32,633 bases of DNA from Hydrogenophaga sp. (GTDB lineage Bacteria; Pseudomonadota; Gammaproteobacteria; Burkholderiales; Burkholderiaceae_C). Below the pieces are notes generated by a model. That model was not told where the DNA came from and made no database searches. It worked only from the letters and a program-made list of their open reading frames with translations. Location: contig JAIFNE010000199.1 in the NCBI GenBank assembly GCA_020047875.1, positions 1 through 32,633 of the forward strand, in the 5' to 3' direction. This document shows positions 10,250 to 18,377 of the stretch, piece by piece. A program made the translations under genes and the position numbers. Positions within the stretch are counted from its first letter, which is position 1; the number at the start of each line of letters is the position of its first letter.

Positions 10250-10259
10250 AGGAACGCAC

Positions 10260-11048
10260 ATGCAACACGATCCCTACCTGCAAGAGCTGACCGCCGTGAC
10301 GAACGGCCTGTTTCATCGCGCCCGGGTGGCCTTGGCCATCGGCGTGACGGGGCTGCTCATGGGCCTGGCGGCCGACCCGGCCCACGCCACCGACCACGCG
10401 GCCGCACCGTCGGCCAAGGCCTGGACCCCTGCCAGCCTGCGCGGCGCGCTGGCGGCCCTGCCCAAAGGCGATGCCGAACGCGGCCGCGTGGTCAACCAGC
10501 AGCTGTTCTGTGCCTCTTGCCACGGTGAAAACGGCGTGGCGCCGACGCAGAACTGGCCCCATCTGGCCGGCCAGAAAGCCGCTTACACCGCCAAGATGTT
10601 GCTTGACTATCAGAGCCGCTTGCGGCTCGAGGGCAAGCGGGCCGAGCTGATGCACAACATCGCCGTGATGCTGACGCCGCAACAGATCGCCGATGTGTCG
10701 GCGTTCTACGCCAGCCTGCCGGCGCCCGGTGACGATGGCACGCCACGCCCGCCCCCCCGCGGGGAAGGCATGAGCGCCGCGCAGCTGGTTCGCAAGGGTG
10801 ACCCCGCACGCCTGCTCACGCCTTGCGCCAGCTGCCATGGCGTGAAAGGTCAGGGCGGCAAGCTCGAAGCCTCGGCCCTGGCCGGACAGAACCCGCTGTA
10901 CTTCACCCGCACCTTGCTCGATTACCAGAGCGGCGTGCGCGCGAACGACGCGGCCAAGGGCATGAGCACGTTTGCGAAAAAGCTCACGCGCGGTGAGATC
11001 GAGGCGCTGGCGGCCTACTACGCCGATCTGCCCTCACGCAACCAGTAA
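10260..11048 (+). CDS. Diheme cytochrome c (c4-like)
   Basis: Signal-like N-terminus; two CASCHG heme-c motifs (FCASCHGENGVAP and PCASCHGVKGQGG). Confidence 0.85.
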   Translation: MQHDPYLQELTAVTNGLFHRARVALAIGVTGLLMGLAADPAHATDHAAAPSAKAWTPASLRGALAALPKGDAERGRVVNQQLFCASCHGENGVAPTQNWPHLAGQKAAYTAKMLLDYQSRLRLEGKRAELMHNIAVMLTPQQIADVSAFYASLPAPGDDGTPRPPPRGEGMSAAQLVRKGDPARLLTPCASCHGVKGQGGKLEASALAGQNPLYFTRTLLDYQSGVRANDAAKGMSTFAKKLTRGEIEALAAYYADLPSRNQ

Positions 11049-11058
11049 CGTGCGGCCC

Positions 11059-11661
11059 ATGAGCTTCTGGGACCAGAACTTTTCAATCGCTGGCTACAAG
11101 TACGGCACTGCGCCGAACGCCTTTCTGGTCGAGCAGCAGGGGCGCTTCAAGCCCGGTGGCGATGTGCTGGTGCCGGGGGACGGTGAAGGCCGCAACGGTG
11201 TCTGGCTGGCCCAGCAGGGGCATCAGGTTACCGCCATGGACGGCTCTGCCGTGGGCCTGAACAAGGCGCAGTCGCTCGCGACCGAGCGCGGCGTTCTCCT
11301 GCGCACCGTGCTCGGCGACCTCGCCGACTGGACGCCAGAGCCGGTCCGTTTCGATGCGCTGGTACTGGTCTTCGTGCACCTGCCAACCGCCATCCGCGCC
11401 GGGGCGCACAGGCGCTTGGCCGCGGGCTTGCGCCCGGGGGGCTGGCTGCTGGTGGAAGGCTTTCATCCGCTTCAACTGCAGCATCGAAGCGGCGGCCCCA
11501 AGGACCCGAGCATGCTGTTCACCCCCGAGCTGTTGCGGGCCGATTTTTCTGGCTTGCTCGACGAGCGCCTGGCCTGGCAGGGGGAGGTGGTGCTGGACGA
11601 GGGGCTAGGGCACCAGGGGTTGGCGCACACCACACGCTGGCTCGGTCAGGTCCTGGGCTGA
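11059..11661 (+). CDS. SAM-dependent methyltransferase (TehB/thiopurine methyltransferase-like)
   Basis: MSFWDQNFSIAGYKYGTAPNAFL...VLVPGDGEGRNGVWLAQQGHQVTAMDGSAVGLNKA; class I MTase motif. Confidence 0.75.
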   Translation: MSFWDQNFSIAGYKYGTAPNAFLVEQQGRFKPGGDVLVPGDGEGRNGVWLAQQGHQVTAMDGSAVGLNKAQSLATERGVLLRTVLGDLADWTPEPVRFDALVLVFVHLPTAIRAGAHRRLAAGLRPGGWLLVEGFHPLQLQHRSGGPKDPSMLFTPELLRADFSGLLDERLAWQGEVVLDEGLGHQGLAHTTRWLGQVLG

Positions 11662-11682
11662 CGGGCTGCTTCTGCCTGCACA

Positions 11683-11709
11683 ATGCCATCCATGCCATCC
11701 ATGCCATCC
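11683..11709 (+). repeat. 9-bp tandem repeat (ATGCCATCC x3) at the DUF3422 start codon
   Basis: ATGCCATCCATGCCATCCATGCCATCC; encodes MPSMPSMPS with in-frame ATGs at 11683, 11692 and 11701. Confidence 0.9.
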
Positions 11710-13029
11710 CAACCTCCTGATTTTCGTTGCTTGCCAGCCGACGATGTCCTGCGCATCGAGTTGCACAACGAGGTGCATGCACGCCCGTCGGCGCGCATCC
11801 GCTTGCCGGCGCTGGTGGTGTTTGTCGCGGTGTTCAACGATGGCGTAACCCGGGAGCAGGAGTGTGAGCACCTGCGGCGCCTTCCGGGCCAGGAAGGTTT
11901 GACGCCCGCCGACCTGCAAGGTCACTTCCTGCGCTTGCGACTGCCAGGCTGCACCCTCAAGTGGGAGCGTCACACCGAATTCAGCCGCTACTCACTGGTG
12001 CAACCCCTGCCCGAAGGGGCTCGGCCAGGTTTGGGCGACCCTGAGTTGCTGTCGCAACTGGTGCTGCCGGCCGACTGGCTGGCCACGATCCCGGGGCGCA
12101 CCTTCGCCGCCATCAAGCTCATCATGCTGTATGGCGACCTGAGCGAGCCGCAGCAGACCTTGGCGCTGGCACGCACGTGGCTGAGCGAGCACACGGTGGT
12201 GGCCTCTCAGATGGGCAACAACAGCCACTCCATCGTCGTCACCGATTTCTTGCTGCGCGACAGCGGCTTCGAACGCATGCTGGTGGTCGCGCCGCCCGAC
12301 ACCACCGAGACCCGCGCCGGCCGCGTCTCCCAACGCCTGCTGGAAATCGAGACTTACCGCCTGATGGCCTTGCGCGGCCTGCCGGTAGCCAAGAAGCTGG
12401 GCCGGCTGCTCGCGGAGAGTGAGCGCCAGCTGGCCGACATCACCGCGCAACTGGAGAACAAGGGGGCGAGCGACCAGGCTCTGCTGGATACGCTGGTGTC
12501 GCTGGCTGCCGGTGTGGAGCGGGCCATTGCCGAGCACGCTTACCGCTTTTCGGCCACCCGCGCGTATGACGCGCTGGTGACGCAGCGCATCACCGAGCTG
12601 CGTGAGCGACCTATTCCAGGCACCCAGACCATCGGCGAGTTCATGCAGCGCCGGCTCTCGCCGGCCATGGGTACCGTGGCCGCCACCGGGCAGCGCCTGA
12701 CCTCGCTGTCCGAGCGCATCAGCCGCGCCAGCGCCCTGCTGCGCACGCGGGTGGATATCGCCACCGAGGTGCAGAACCAGCAACTGCTGGAGAAGCTGAC
12801 CCGCGGGCAGGAACTGCAGCTGCGCCTGCAGACCACGGTGGAAGGCCTGTCGATCGCGGCCATTTCTTACTACGTGGTCAGCCTGCTGCTGTATCTGGGC
12901 AAGGCGGGCAAGGCTGCTGGTCTGCCGCTGAATCCGGAAATTCTGGCTGGGGCCTTTATTCCGCTTGTGCTGTGGGGCGCGTGGCGCACCACGCGACGCA
13001 TCCACGAGAAGCTGCGCGGCCCGGGTTGA
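11683..13029 (+). CDS. DUF3422 family protein
   Basis: LHNEVHARPSARIRLPALVVF motif recognised from DUF3422; C-terminal TM segments. Confidence 0.75.
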   Translation: MPSMPSMPSQPPDFRCLPADDVLRIELHNEVHARPSARIRLPALVVFVAVFNDGVTREQECEHLRRLPGQEGLTPADLQGHFLRLRLPGCTLKWERHTEFSRYSLVQPLPEGARPGLGDPELLSQLVLPADWLATIPGRTFAAIKLIMLYGDLSEPQQTLALARTWLSEHTVVASQMGNNSHSIVVTDFLLRDSGFERMLVVAPPDTTETRAGRVSQRLLEIETYRLMALRGLPVAKKLGRLLAESERQLADITAQLENKGASDQALLDTLVSLAAGVERAIAEHAYRFSATRAYDALVTQRITELRERPIPGTQTIGEFMQRRLSPAMGTVAATGQRLTSLSERISRASALLRTRVDIATEVQNQQLLEKLTRGQELQLRLQTTVEGLSIAAISYYVVSLLLYLGKAGKAAGLPLNPEILAGAFIPLVLWGAWRTTRRIHEKLRGPG

Positions 13030-13315
13030 CAGCCGCGGCGCAGGCAGCGTTGTGCGCTCGCTGTTCGGGCGATGAAGTGCTGGTCAGTTGCAAGGGTTGT
13101 GCCGTTTCGATGGCGATTCATGGGCCTGCCAGCGCGCGCGGGTCGGCACTTCACAGCGCTCGTTCTCGGCCGCGCCTGCGGTGCCCGCCGACACGCGGAG
13201 TCTCAGCTCCTCGGCGGTGGATGTCTGGTCGAAGTTGGCCAGCCCCGCAGAGTCATGTTGATCAGACGCACGGCCACGACAGGCTCGTGGACAGCGTGCC
13301 GCAGAGCGTCTCGGC

Positions 13316-14701
13316 TCAGGATGCCGGGGGCATGTTTGTCGAATCCAGCGACTTGATTTTTCGGTACAGCGAGCGCTCGCTGATGCCCATCTTGGCCGCC
13401 AGTTCGGCCCGGCTACCGGTGTGCGCCGCGAGCGTCGCGCGCAGGGCGGTTTGTTCCAGGGCCTTGAAATCGGTCACCGATCCCGCGGGATTGTCGGTGG
13501 TCAAGGCCGCCGATGGCCGTTGGGCCGGCGGGCGGGTGGTACCAGCCGGGCGGCGGCCGGTGTCGATGGCCCGCTGCACATGCTCGGCCTCGATCAGGTC
13601 GCCGTCACACAGCAGTGCGGCGCGTTCCAGCAAATTGCGCAGCTCGCGCACATTGCCGGGGAACGCTTGCGCGCTGAGCAGTCTCAGAGCCGAGGTGCTC
13701 AGGCGCAGGTGGCGCGGCGCTGCCACACGCTCCAGCAGCGAGGGCGCCAACAGCGTCACATCGCCTGCCCGATCGCGCAGGCTGGGCAACCGGATCGGAA
13801 ATATCGATAGCCGGTAGTAGAGGTCCTCTCGGAAGCGGCCGTCTGCCACCATCTGGTCCAGGTCGCGGTGGGTGGCCGAGACGACGCGGATGTCGGCATG
13901 GCGCAGCTCGGTGCTGCCCACGCGGCGGTAAGTGCCCGTCTCCAGCAGGCGCAGCAACTTGACCTGCATGGGCAGCGGGATGTCCCCGACCTCGTCCAGA
14001 AACAGCGTACCGCCGCTGGCCGCCTCCACCAGCCCGCCCTTGGCGGCGTTGGCGCCGGTGAATGCGCCACGCTCATGGCCGAAGAGTTCGGATTCGAACA
14101 GGGTCTCGGGCAGGCTGGAGCAGTCCACCGCCACCAGCGGCTTGCCCGCGCGCGGACTCGCCTCGTGCAGGGCCCGCGCCACCAGCTCCTTGCCAGTGCC
14201 GGATTCGCCGAGCAGCAAAACGGTGGCGCGCGAGGGTGCGGCCCGCGCCACCAGGGCCAGCATGGCCTGAAACGCCTCCGACCGCCCGATCAGTCCCTGT
14301 GCTGCCGGTTGGCCCTGGGCCACGCGCAGCGGCTCCATCTTTTCCACGAAGAATGCGGGCTCACCGTCGGGGCCTGGCAAGGGCGAGAGCTCGATGTTCA
14401 CGTATTCCTCGCCTTGGGTGGTGTGGTGCAGGTGCAGCACACGCTCGCGCTGGCGCGAGGCGAGCGACCGCGCCAGCGGGCAGGACTCCCCGGCCTGATC
14501 GCAGGGCACTGAAAAGTGGTGCGAGACCTCGTAGCAGGTGCGGCCGACCACATCGCGCTGGCCGCCATAGGCGCGCCGATACGCCGCGTTCGCAGCGAGG
14601 ATGCGGTACCGCGCATCGAAGAGGATGTGCGGTTCGGGCAGGCCTTCGAGAAAGGCCGTGAGTTCGGGCAGGGGTTTCAATGCGGGTTCCTGGGCAGGCA
14701 A
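13316..14701 (-). CDS. Sigma54-dependent transcriptional activator, FisR-like (PAS-type sensor + AAA+ + Fis HTH)
   Basis: GESGTGKE Walker [14 protein letters not shown] (sigma54-interaction GAFTGA), C-terminal HTH ([21 protein letters not shown]); N-terminal domain with C56, C67 and C74 ([22 protein letters not shown]). Confidence 0.9.
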   Translation of the reverse strand: MPAQEPALKPLPELTAFLEGLPEPHILFDARYRILAANAAYRRAYGGQRDVVGRTCYEVSHHFSVPCDQAGESCPLARSLASRQRERVLHLHHTTQGEEYVNIELSPLPGPDGEPAFFVEKMEPLRVAQGQPAAQGLIGRSEAFQAMLALVARAAPSRATVLLLGESGTGKELVARALHEASPRAGKPLVAVDCSSLPETLFESELFGHERGAFTGANAAKGGLVEAASGGTLFLDEVGDIPLPMQVKLLRLLETGTYRRVGSTELRHADIRVVSATHRDLDQMVADGRFREDLYYRLSIFPIRLPSLRDRAGDVTLLAPSLLERVAAPRHLRLSTSALRLLSAQAFPGNVRELRNLLERAALLCDGDLIEAEHVQRAIDTGRRPAGTTRPPAQRPSAALTTDNPAGSVTDFKALEQTALRATLAAHTGSRAELAAKMGISERSLYRKIKSLDSTNMPPAS

Positions 14702-14726
14702 AAAGGGGCAGTCTGCGCGCCATTTT

Positions 14727-14760
14727 CTGCCAAAAATGGCAGTTTTGGCGGAAGTGGCAG
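14727..14760. promoter_or_regulatory. Candidate upstream activating sequence array (CTGCCA / TGGCAG)
   Basis: CTGCCA-AAAA-TGGCAG (14727-14742), TGGCGG (14746-14751), TGGCAG (14755-14760); between the activator gene and cydA. Confidence 0.6.
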
Positions 14761-14826
14761 AGCGGGCTCTGACGGGTCTTCGCTCAACACCTTTGATTCC
14801 ATTGCACTTATCCGCCTGCGGTCGCG

Positions 14827-14842
14827 CGGCACGGATCTTGAT
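14827..14842 (+). promoter_or_regulatory. Candidate sigma54 (-24/-12) promoter of the cydAB cluster
   Basis: CGGCACGGATCTTGAT; GG-N10-GA spacing, matches GGCACG-N4-TTG as upstream of 5788. Confidence 0.5.
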
Positions 14843-14951
14843 AAGTCATTGGTGATGAATGTCCCCTGTTTCCAGCAGCGCCGTCCCCGTGTGGGGCGGT
14901 TCCGGTGGCCAGCGGAACTGCGCGAACCCTGAATAACGCAAGGACCCCGAT

Positions 14952-16364
14952 ATGTTTGACTTACCCGATGCCCTGCTGCTGGCGCGAATCCAGTTCGCGT
15001 TCACGGTGAGTTTTCACTTCCTGTTCCCGGCGATCACCATTGGCCTGGCCAGTTACCTGGCGGTGCTCGAAGGCCTGTGGCTGAAGACTGGTCGCGAGGA
15101 CTACATGAACCTGTTCCGTTACTGGATCAAGATTTTTGCGCTCGTGTTTGCCATGGGCGTGGTCTCGGGCATCGTGATGTCCTATCAGTTCGGCACCAAC
15201 TGGGCGGTGTTCTCCGACAAGGCCGGGCCCATCATCGGGCCGCTGATGGCCTATGAGGTGCTGACCGCTTTCTTCCTGGAGGCCGGTTTTCTGGGCGTGA
15301 TGCTGTTTGGCATGAGCCGTGTGGGCAAACGCCTGCACTTCATCGCCACGCTGATGGTGGCCTTGGGTACCTTCGTCTCGGCGTTCTGGATTCTCTCGGT
15401 CAACAGCTGGATGCAGACCCCGTCGGGCTACGCGATCAACGCCAATGGCCAGTTCATTCCAGCAGGCAGCTGGATCGACATCATTTTTAACCCCAGCTTT
15501 CCCTACCGGCTGGTGCACACCCTCTCTGCTGCTTACCTGACCACCGCGTTCTTGGTGGGGGCGGTCGGTGCCTGGCATCTGTTGAAAGACCGCGCCAACC
15601 CGCGCGCGCGCCTCATGTTTTCGATGGCGATGTGGATGGCAGCCATCGTGGCACCGCTGCAGATCGTGTTGGGCGACATGCACGGGCTCAACACGCTGGA
15701 GCACCAGCCGGTGAAGGTCATGGCCATGGAAGGCCACTACCAGAGCCACCCGGAAGGTGCGCCGCTGATCCTGTTCGGGGTTCCCAACAGCGCTGAAGGG
15801 CGGGTCGACTACGCGGTGGAAATCCCGAAACTGTCCTCCCTCATTCTCAAACACGATCTCAACGCACCCATGAACGGACTCGACACGGTTCCCGTGGCCG
15901 ACCACCCGCCGGTGGGCATGGTGTTCTGGGCCTTTCGCATCATGGTCGGGTTGGGTTTTCTCATGGCTGGGTTGGGCTTGCTCAGCCTGTGGGCGCGTGC
16001 CCGGGGCCGGCTGTACGAGTGGAAGTGGTTGCATCGCTTTGCCCTGGTCATGGGCCCCTCGGGCCTGATCGCGGTGCTCGCGGGCTGGATCACCACCGAG
16101 GTGGGCCGCCAGCCCTGGACCATCCAGGGCCTGATGCGCACGGTCGAGTCGGCTTCACCGCTGGCGGCACCTGCTGTGGCGGCGTCGCTGGTGGCCTTTG
16201 TGGTCGTTTACTTCGCGGTCTTCGGTGCCGGGGTGCTCTACATCCTGAAGCTGATGGCCAAGCCGCCGGGGGTGCACGAGTCGGCCCCGCCCAACATCCC
16301 CGCGCGCGCTGCTGGCACGACACCCGCCGTGGCGCTGCGCCCCGACGCCATCGCCACCGAATAA
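14952..16364 (+). CDS. cydA: Cytochrome bd ubiquinol oxidase subunit I (CydA/CioA type)
   Basis: LARIQFAFTVSFHFLFPAITIGLASYLA, FGTNWAVFSDKAGPIIGPLMAYEVLTAFFLEAGFLG, GWITTEVGRQPWTIQG; AAGGA RBS. Confidence 0.95.
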   Translation: MFDLPDALLLARIQFAFTVSFHFLFPAITIGLASYLAVLEGLWLKTGREDYMNLFRYWIKIFALVFAMGVVSGIVMSYQFGTNWAVFSDKAGPIIGPLMAYEVLTAFFLEAGFLGVMLFGMSRVGKRLHFIATLMVALGTFVSAFWILSVNSWMQTPSGYAINANGQFIPAGSWIDIIFNPSFPYRLVHTLSAAYLTTAFLVGAVGAWHLLKDRANPRARLMFSMAMWMAAIVAPLQIVLGDMHGLNTLEHQPVKVMAMEGHYQSHPEGAPLILFGVPNSAEGRVDYAVEIPKLSSLILKHDLNAPMNGLDTVPVADHPPVGMVFWAFRIMVGLGFLMAGLGLLSLWARARGRLYEWKWLHRFALVMGPSGLIAVLAGWITTEVGRQPWTIQGLMRTVESASPLAAPAVAASLVAFVVVYFAVFGAGVLYILKLMAKPPGVHESAPPNIPARAAGTTPAVALRPDAIATE

Positions 16365-16374
16365 GGGGAGCCTC

Positions 16375-17379
16375 ATGAACATCGATCTGACCCTCATCTG
16401 GGCCCTCATCATCATGGTGGCCGTCTTCATCTACGTGGTGCTTGACGGCTTTGACCTGGGCATTGGCATCCTGTTCAACACCTTCGAGGTGGGCCACGAC
16501 CGCGACACTGCGATGAACAGCATCGCGCCGGTGTGGGATGGCAACGAGACTTGGCTGGTGATGGGTGGCGGGGGTTTGCTCGCGGCATTTCCACTGGCCT
16601 ACGGTCTGATTTTCTCTGCGCTGTATGCGCCCATCATCGCCATGCTGCTGGCGCTGGTGTTTCGTGGCGTGGCGTTCGAATTCCGCTGGCGCGACCCGGC
16701 CCACCGAGGCTTCTGGGACCTGGCTTTCACCGGTGGATCACTGCTGGCCGCGTTCGCGCAAGGCGTCATCCTGGGCGCACTGCTGCAAGGTGTGGCCATC
16801 AGCGAGCGGGCGTACGCCGGCGGCTGGTGGGACTGGCTCACGCCCTTTTCGCTGCTCACCGGTGCGAGTGTGGTGGTTGCCTATGCACTGCTGGGTGCCA
16901 CCTGGCTGGTGATGAAGACCGAGGGTACGTTGCAACGCCAGGCCCGTTCCATGGCCTGGTGGCTGGGTGCTGCCACGCTGGCGGCCATCGTCGCGGTCAG
17001 CATCGCCACCTTGTTCCTCAGCGCCGACTACTTCAGGAACTGGTTGAACTGGCCCAATGTCCTGTGGGTGGCACCGGTGCCGGTGCTGGTGGCATTGGCC
17101 AGCCTGGCCTTTGTGCGCAGCCTCAAAGCGGGGCAAGAGACGGCGCCCTTCCTGCTGGTGCTGGGCGTCTTCCTGTTGTGCTTCGTGGGTCTGGGCATCA
17201 GCGTCTTCCCCTACATCGTGCCGGGAGCGGTCACGATCTGGGACGCAGCCACCGACCGAAGCGGGCAGGTCTTCATGCTCTGGGGCACAGCCCTGGTGTT
17301 GCCGATGATTCTGGGCTATACGGCCTGGTCGTACTGGGTGTTCCGCGGCAAGGTGACTTCGGACGGATACCACGCATGA
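16375..17379 (+). CDS. cydB: Cytochrome bd ubiquinol oxidase subunit II (CydB/CioB)
   Basis: VVLDGFDLGIGILF...IAPVWDGNETWLVMGGGGLLAAFPLAYGLIFSALYAP. Confidence 0.95.
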   Translation: MNIDLTLIWALIIMVAVFIYVVLDGFDLGIGILFNTFEVGHDRDTAMNSIAPVWDGNETWLVMGGGGLLAAFPLAYGLIFSALYAPIIAMLLALVFRGVAFEFRWRDPAHRGFWDLAFTGGSLLAAFAQGVILGALLQGVAISERAYAGGWWDWLTPFSLLTGASVVVAYALLGATWLVMKTEGTLQRQARSMAWWLGAATLAAIVAVSIATLFLSADYFRNWLNWPNVLWVAPVPVLVALASLAFVRSLKAGQETAPFLLVLGVFLLCFVGLGISVFPYIVPGAVTIWDAATDRSGQVFMLWGTALVLPMILGYTAWSYWVFRGKVTSDGYHA

Positions 17380-17540
17380 AAACCCATCGCCTGCGCTGGC
17401 CGGAGATTGCTGATGTCCCCCGCGACGAGACGCCGCAGCCCTTGTGGCGGCGGCTGCTCTGGATGGCGGGGATCTGGGCAGCCACCATTGGCGTGCTGTT
17501 GCTCGTGTCCATGCTGTTGCGCCTGGTGCTCAAGCCGTAG
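17376..17540 (+). CDS. DUF2474-type small membrane protein (bd oxidase accessory)
   Basis: MKTHRLRWPEIADVPRDETPQPLWRRLLWMAGIWAATIGVLLLVSMLLRLVLKP; ATGA overlap with cydB. Confidence 0.75.
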   Translation: MKTHRLRWPEIADVPRDETPQPLWRRLLWMAGIWAATIGVLLLVSMLLRLVLKP

Positions 17541-17611
17541 GACGCCATTCAAGAGGTGCCGCATGCCATGCACTCACCTCACCCGCCACTGCCCATCACA
17601 AGGAGCCGAAC

Positions 17612-18229
17612 ATGCATCCCACACAGACACTTCCCCAACCCGTCGTACCCAGCGACCCGCAGCGCCGCACCTGGCTTCTGACCAGCAGCGCGATGGGCGT
17701 TGCCGCCACAGCTGCCGTGGCGGTGCCCTTTGTCTCCAGCTTCGCCCCCAGCGAGCGGGCCAGGGCACAGGGCGCGAGCGTGTCGATGAATCCAGCGGAT
17801 GTGGCGCCCGGCGAGATGAAGACCGTGGAGTGGCGCGGCCAGCCGGTTTGGGTGATGCGCCGAACACCCGAGATGCTGGCCACCCTGGACGGCATGCAGG
17901 GGCTGGCTGACCCAGACTCCCAAGCGAAGCAACAGCCTGCCTACGCGGCCAATACACACCGATCCATCAAGCCCGAGCTGTTCGTGACGGTCGGTATCTG
18001 CACGCACCTGGGCTGCTCGCCGGTGACGCTGAAGCAGGGCACCAGCAACCCCAGCGTGCCGCCCGACTGGCAGGGCGGCTTCTTCTGCCCGTGTCATGGG
18101 TCCACCTTCGATTTCGCCGGCCGTGTGTTCAAGAACAAGCCTGCGCCGACCAACCTGGTCGTGCCTTTGCACAAGTACCTTGCCGACGGCACCCTGCTGA
18201 TCGGCGAGGACGACAGCGACGCAGCCTGA
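17612..18229 (+). CDS. Rieske [2Fe-2S] protein, ubiquinol-cytochrome c reductase iron-sulfur subunit-like
   Basis: CTHLGC and CPCHGS Rieske motifs, Tat-like RRTWLLTSSAMGVAATAAVAVP; no cytochrome b or c1 gene adjacent. Confidence 0.9.
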   Translation: MHPTQTLPQPVVPSDPQRRTWLLTSSAMGVAATAAVAVPFVSSFAPSERARAQGASVSMNPADVAPGEMKTVEWRGQPVWVMRRTPEMLATLDGMQGLADPDSQAKQQPAYAANTHRSIKPELFVTVGICTHLGCSPVTLKQGTSNPSVPPDWQGGFFCPCHGSTFDFAGRVFKNKPAPTNLVVPLHKYLADGTLLIGEDDSDAA

Positions 18230-18247
18230 TTCCTGGTGGAGAACAGC

Positions 18248-18376
18248 ATGTGGTCTTCTCCCCAGTGGCTCGGCGGCGGTATTGTGTCGAGCTTCGCTCG
18301 TTGGCACGGGTGGCTTTCGGGCTTGGCTGGCCTGACGGTGTTGCTGTTGGCGCTCCGGCTGCGCGGGGAAGGCTGA
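18248..18376 (+). CDS. 42-aa single-TM peptide
   Basis: Manual translation: MWSSPQWLGGGIVSSFARWHGWLSGLAGLTVLLLALRLRGEG*; 1 nt before the next CDS. Below the ORF-track length cutoff. Confidence 0.55.
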   Translation: MWSSPQWLGGGIVSSFARWHGWLSGLAGLTVLLLALRLRGEG

Positions 18377-18377
18377 G

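Noticed and set aside
8330-10261. 643-aa minus-strand ORF
   Set aside because: Antisense to the fccA/fccB-like genes; no recognisable domain.
10740-10775. C/G-rich CCCGCCCCCCCGCGGGGAAGG tract as a second copy of the uvrA REP-like element
   Set aside because: Only short GC runs are shared; it encodes the linker between the two heme domains and does not match the element over length.
11992-13005. 337-aa minus-strand ORF opposite DUF3422
   Set aside because: Shadow ORF; the plus strand carries the recognisable family.
13030-13315. Possible gene remnant between DUF3422 and the sigma54 activator
   Set aside because: No frame gave a recognisable protein and no clear hairpin or repeat was found.
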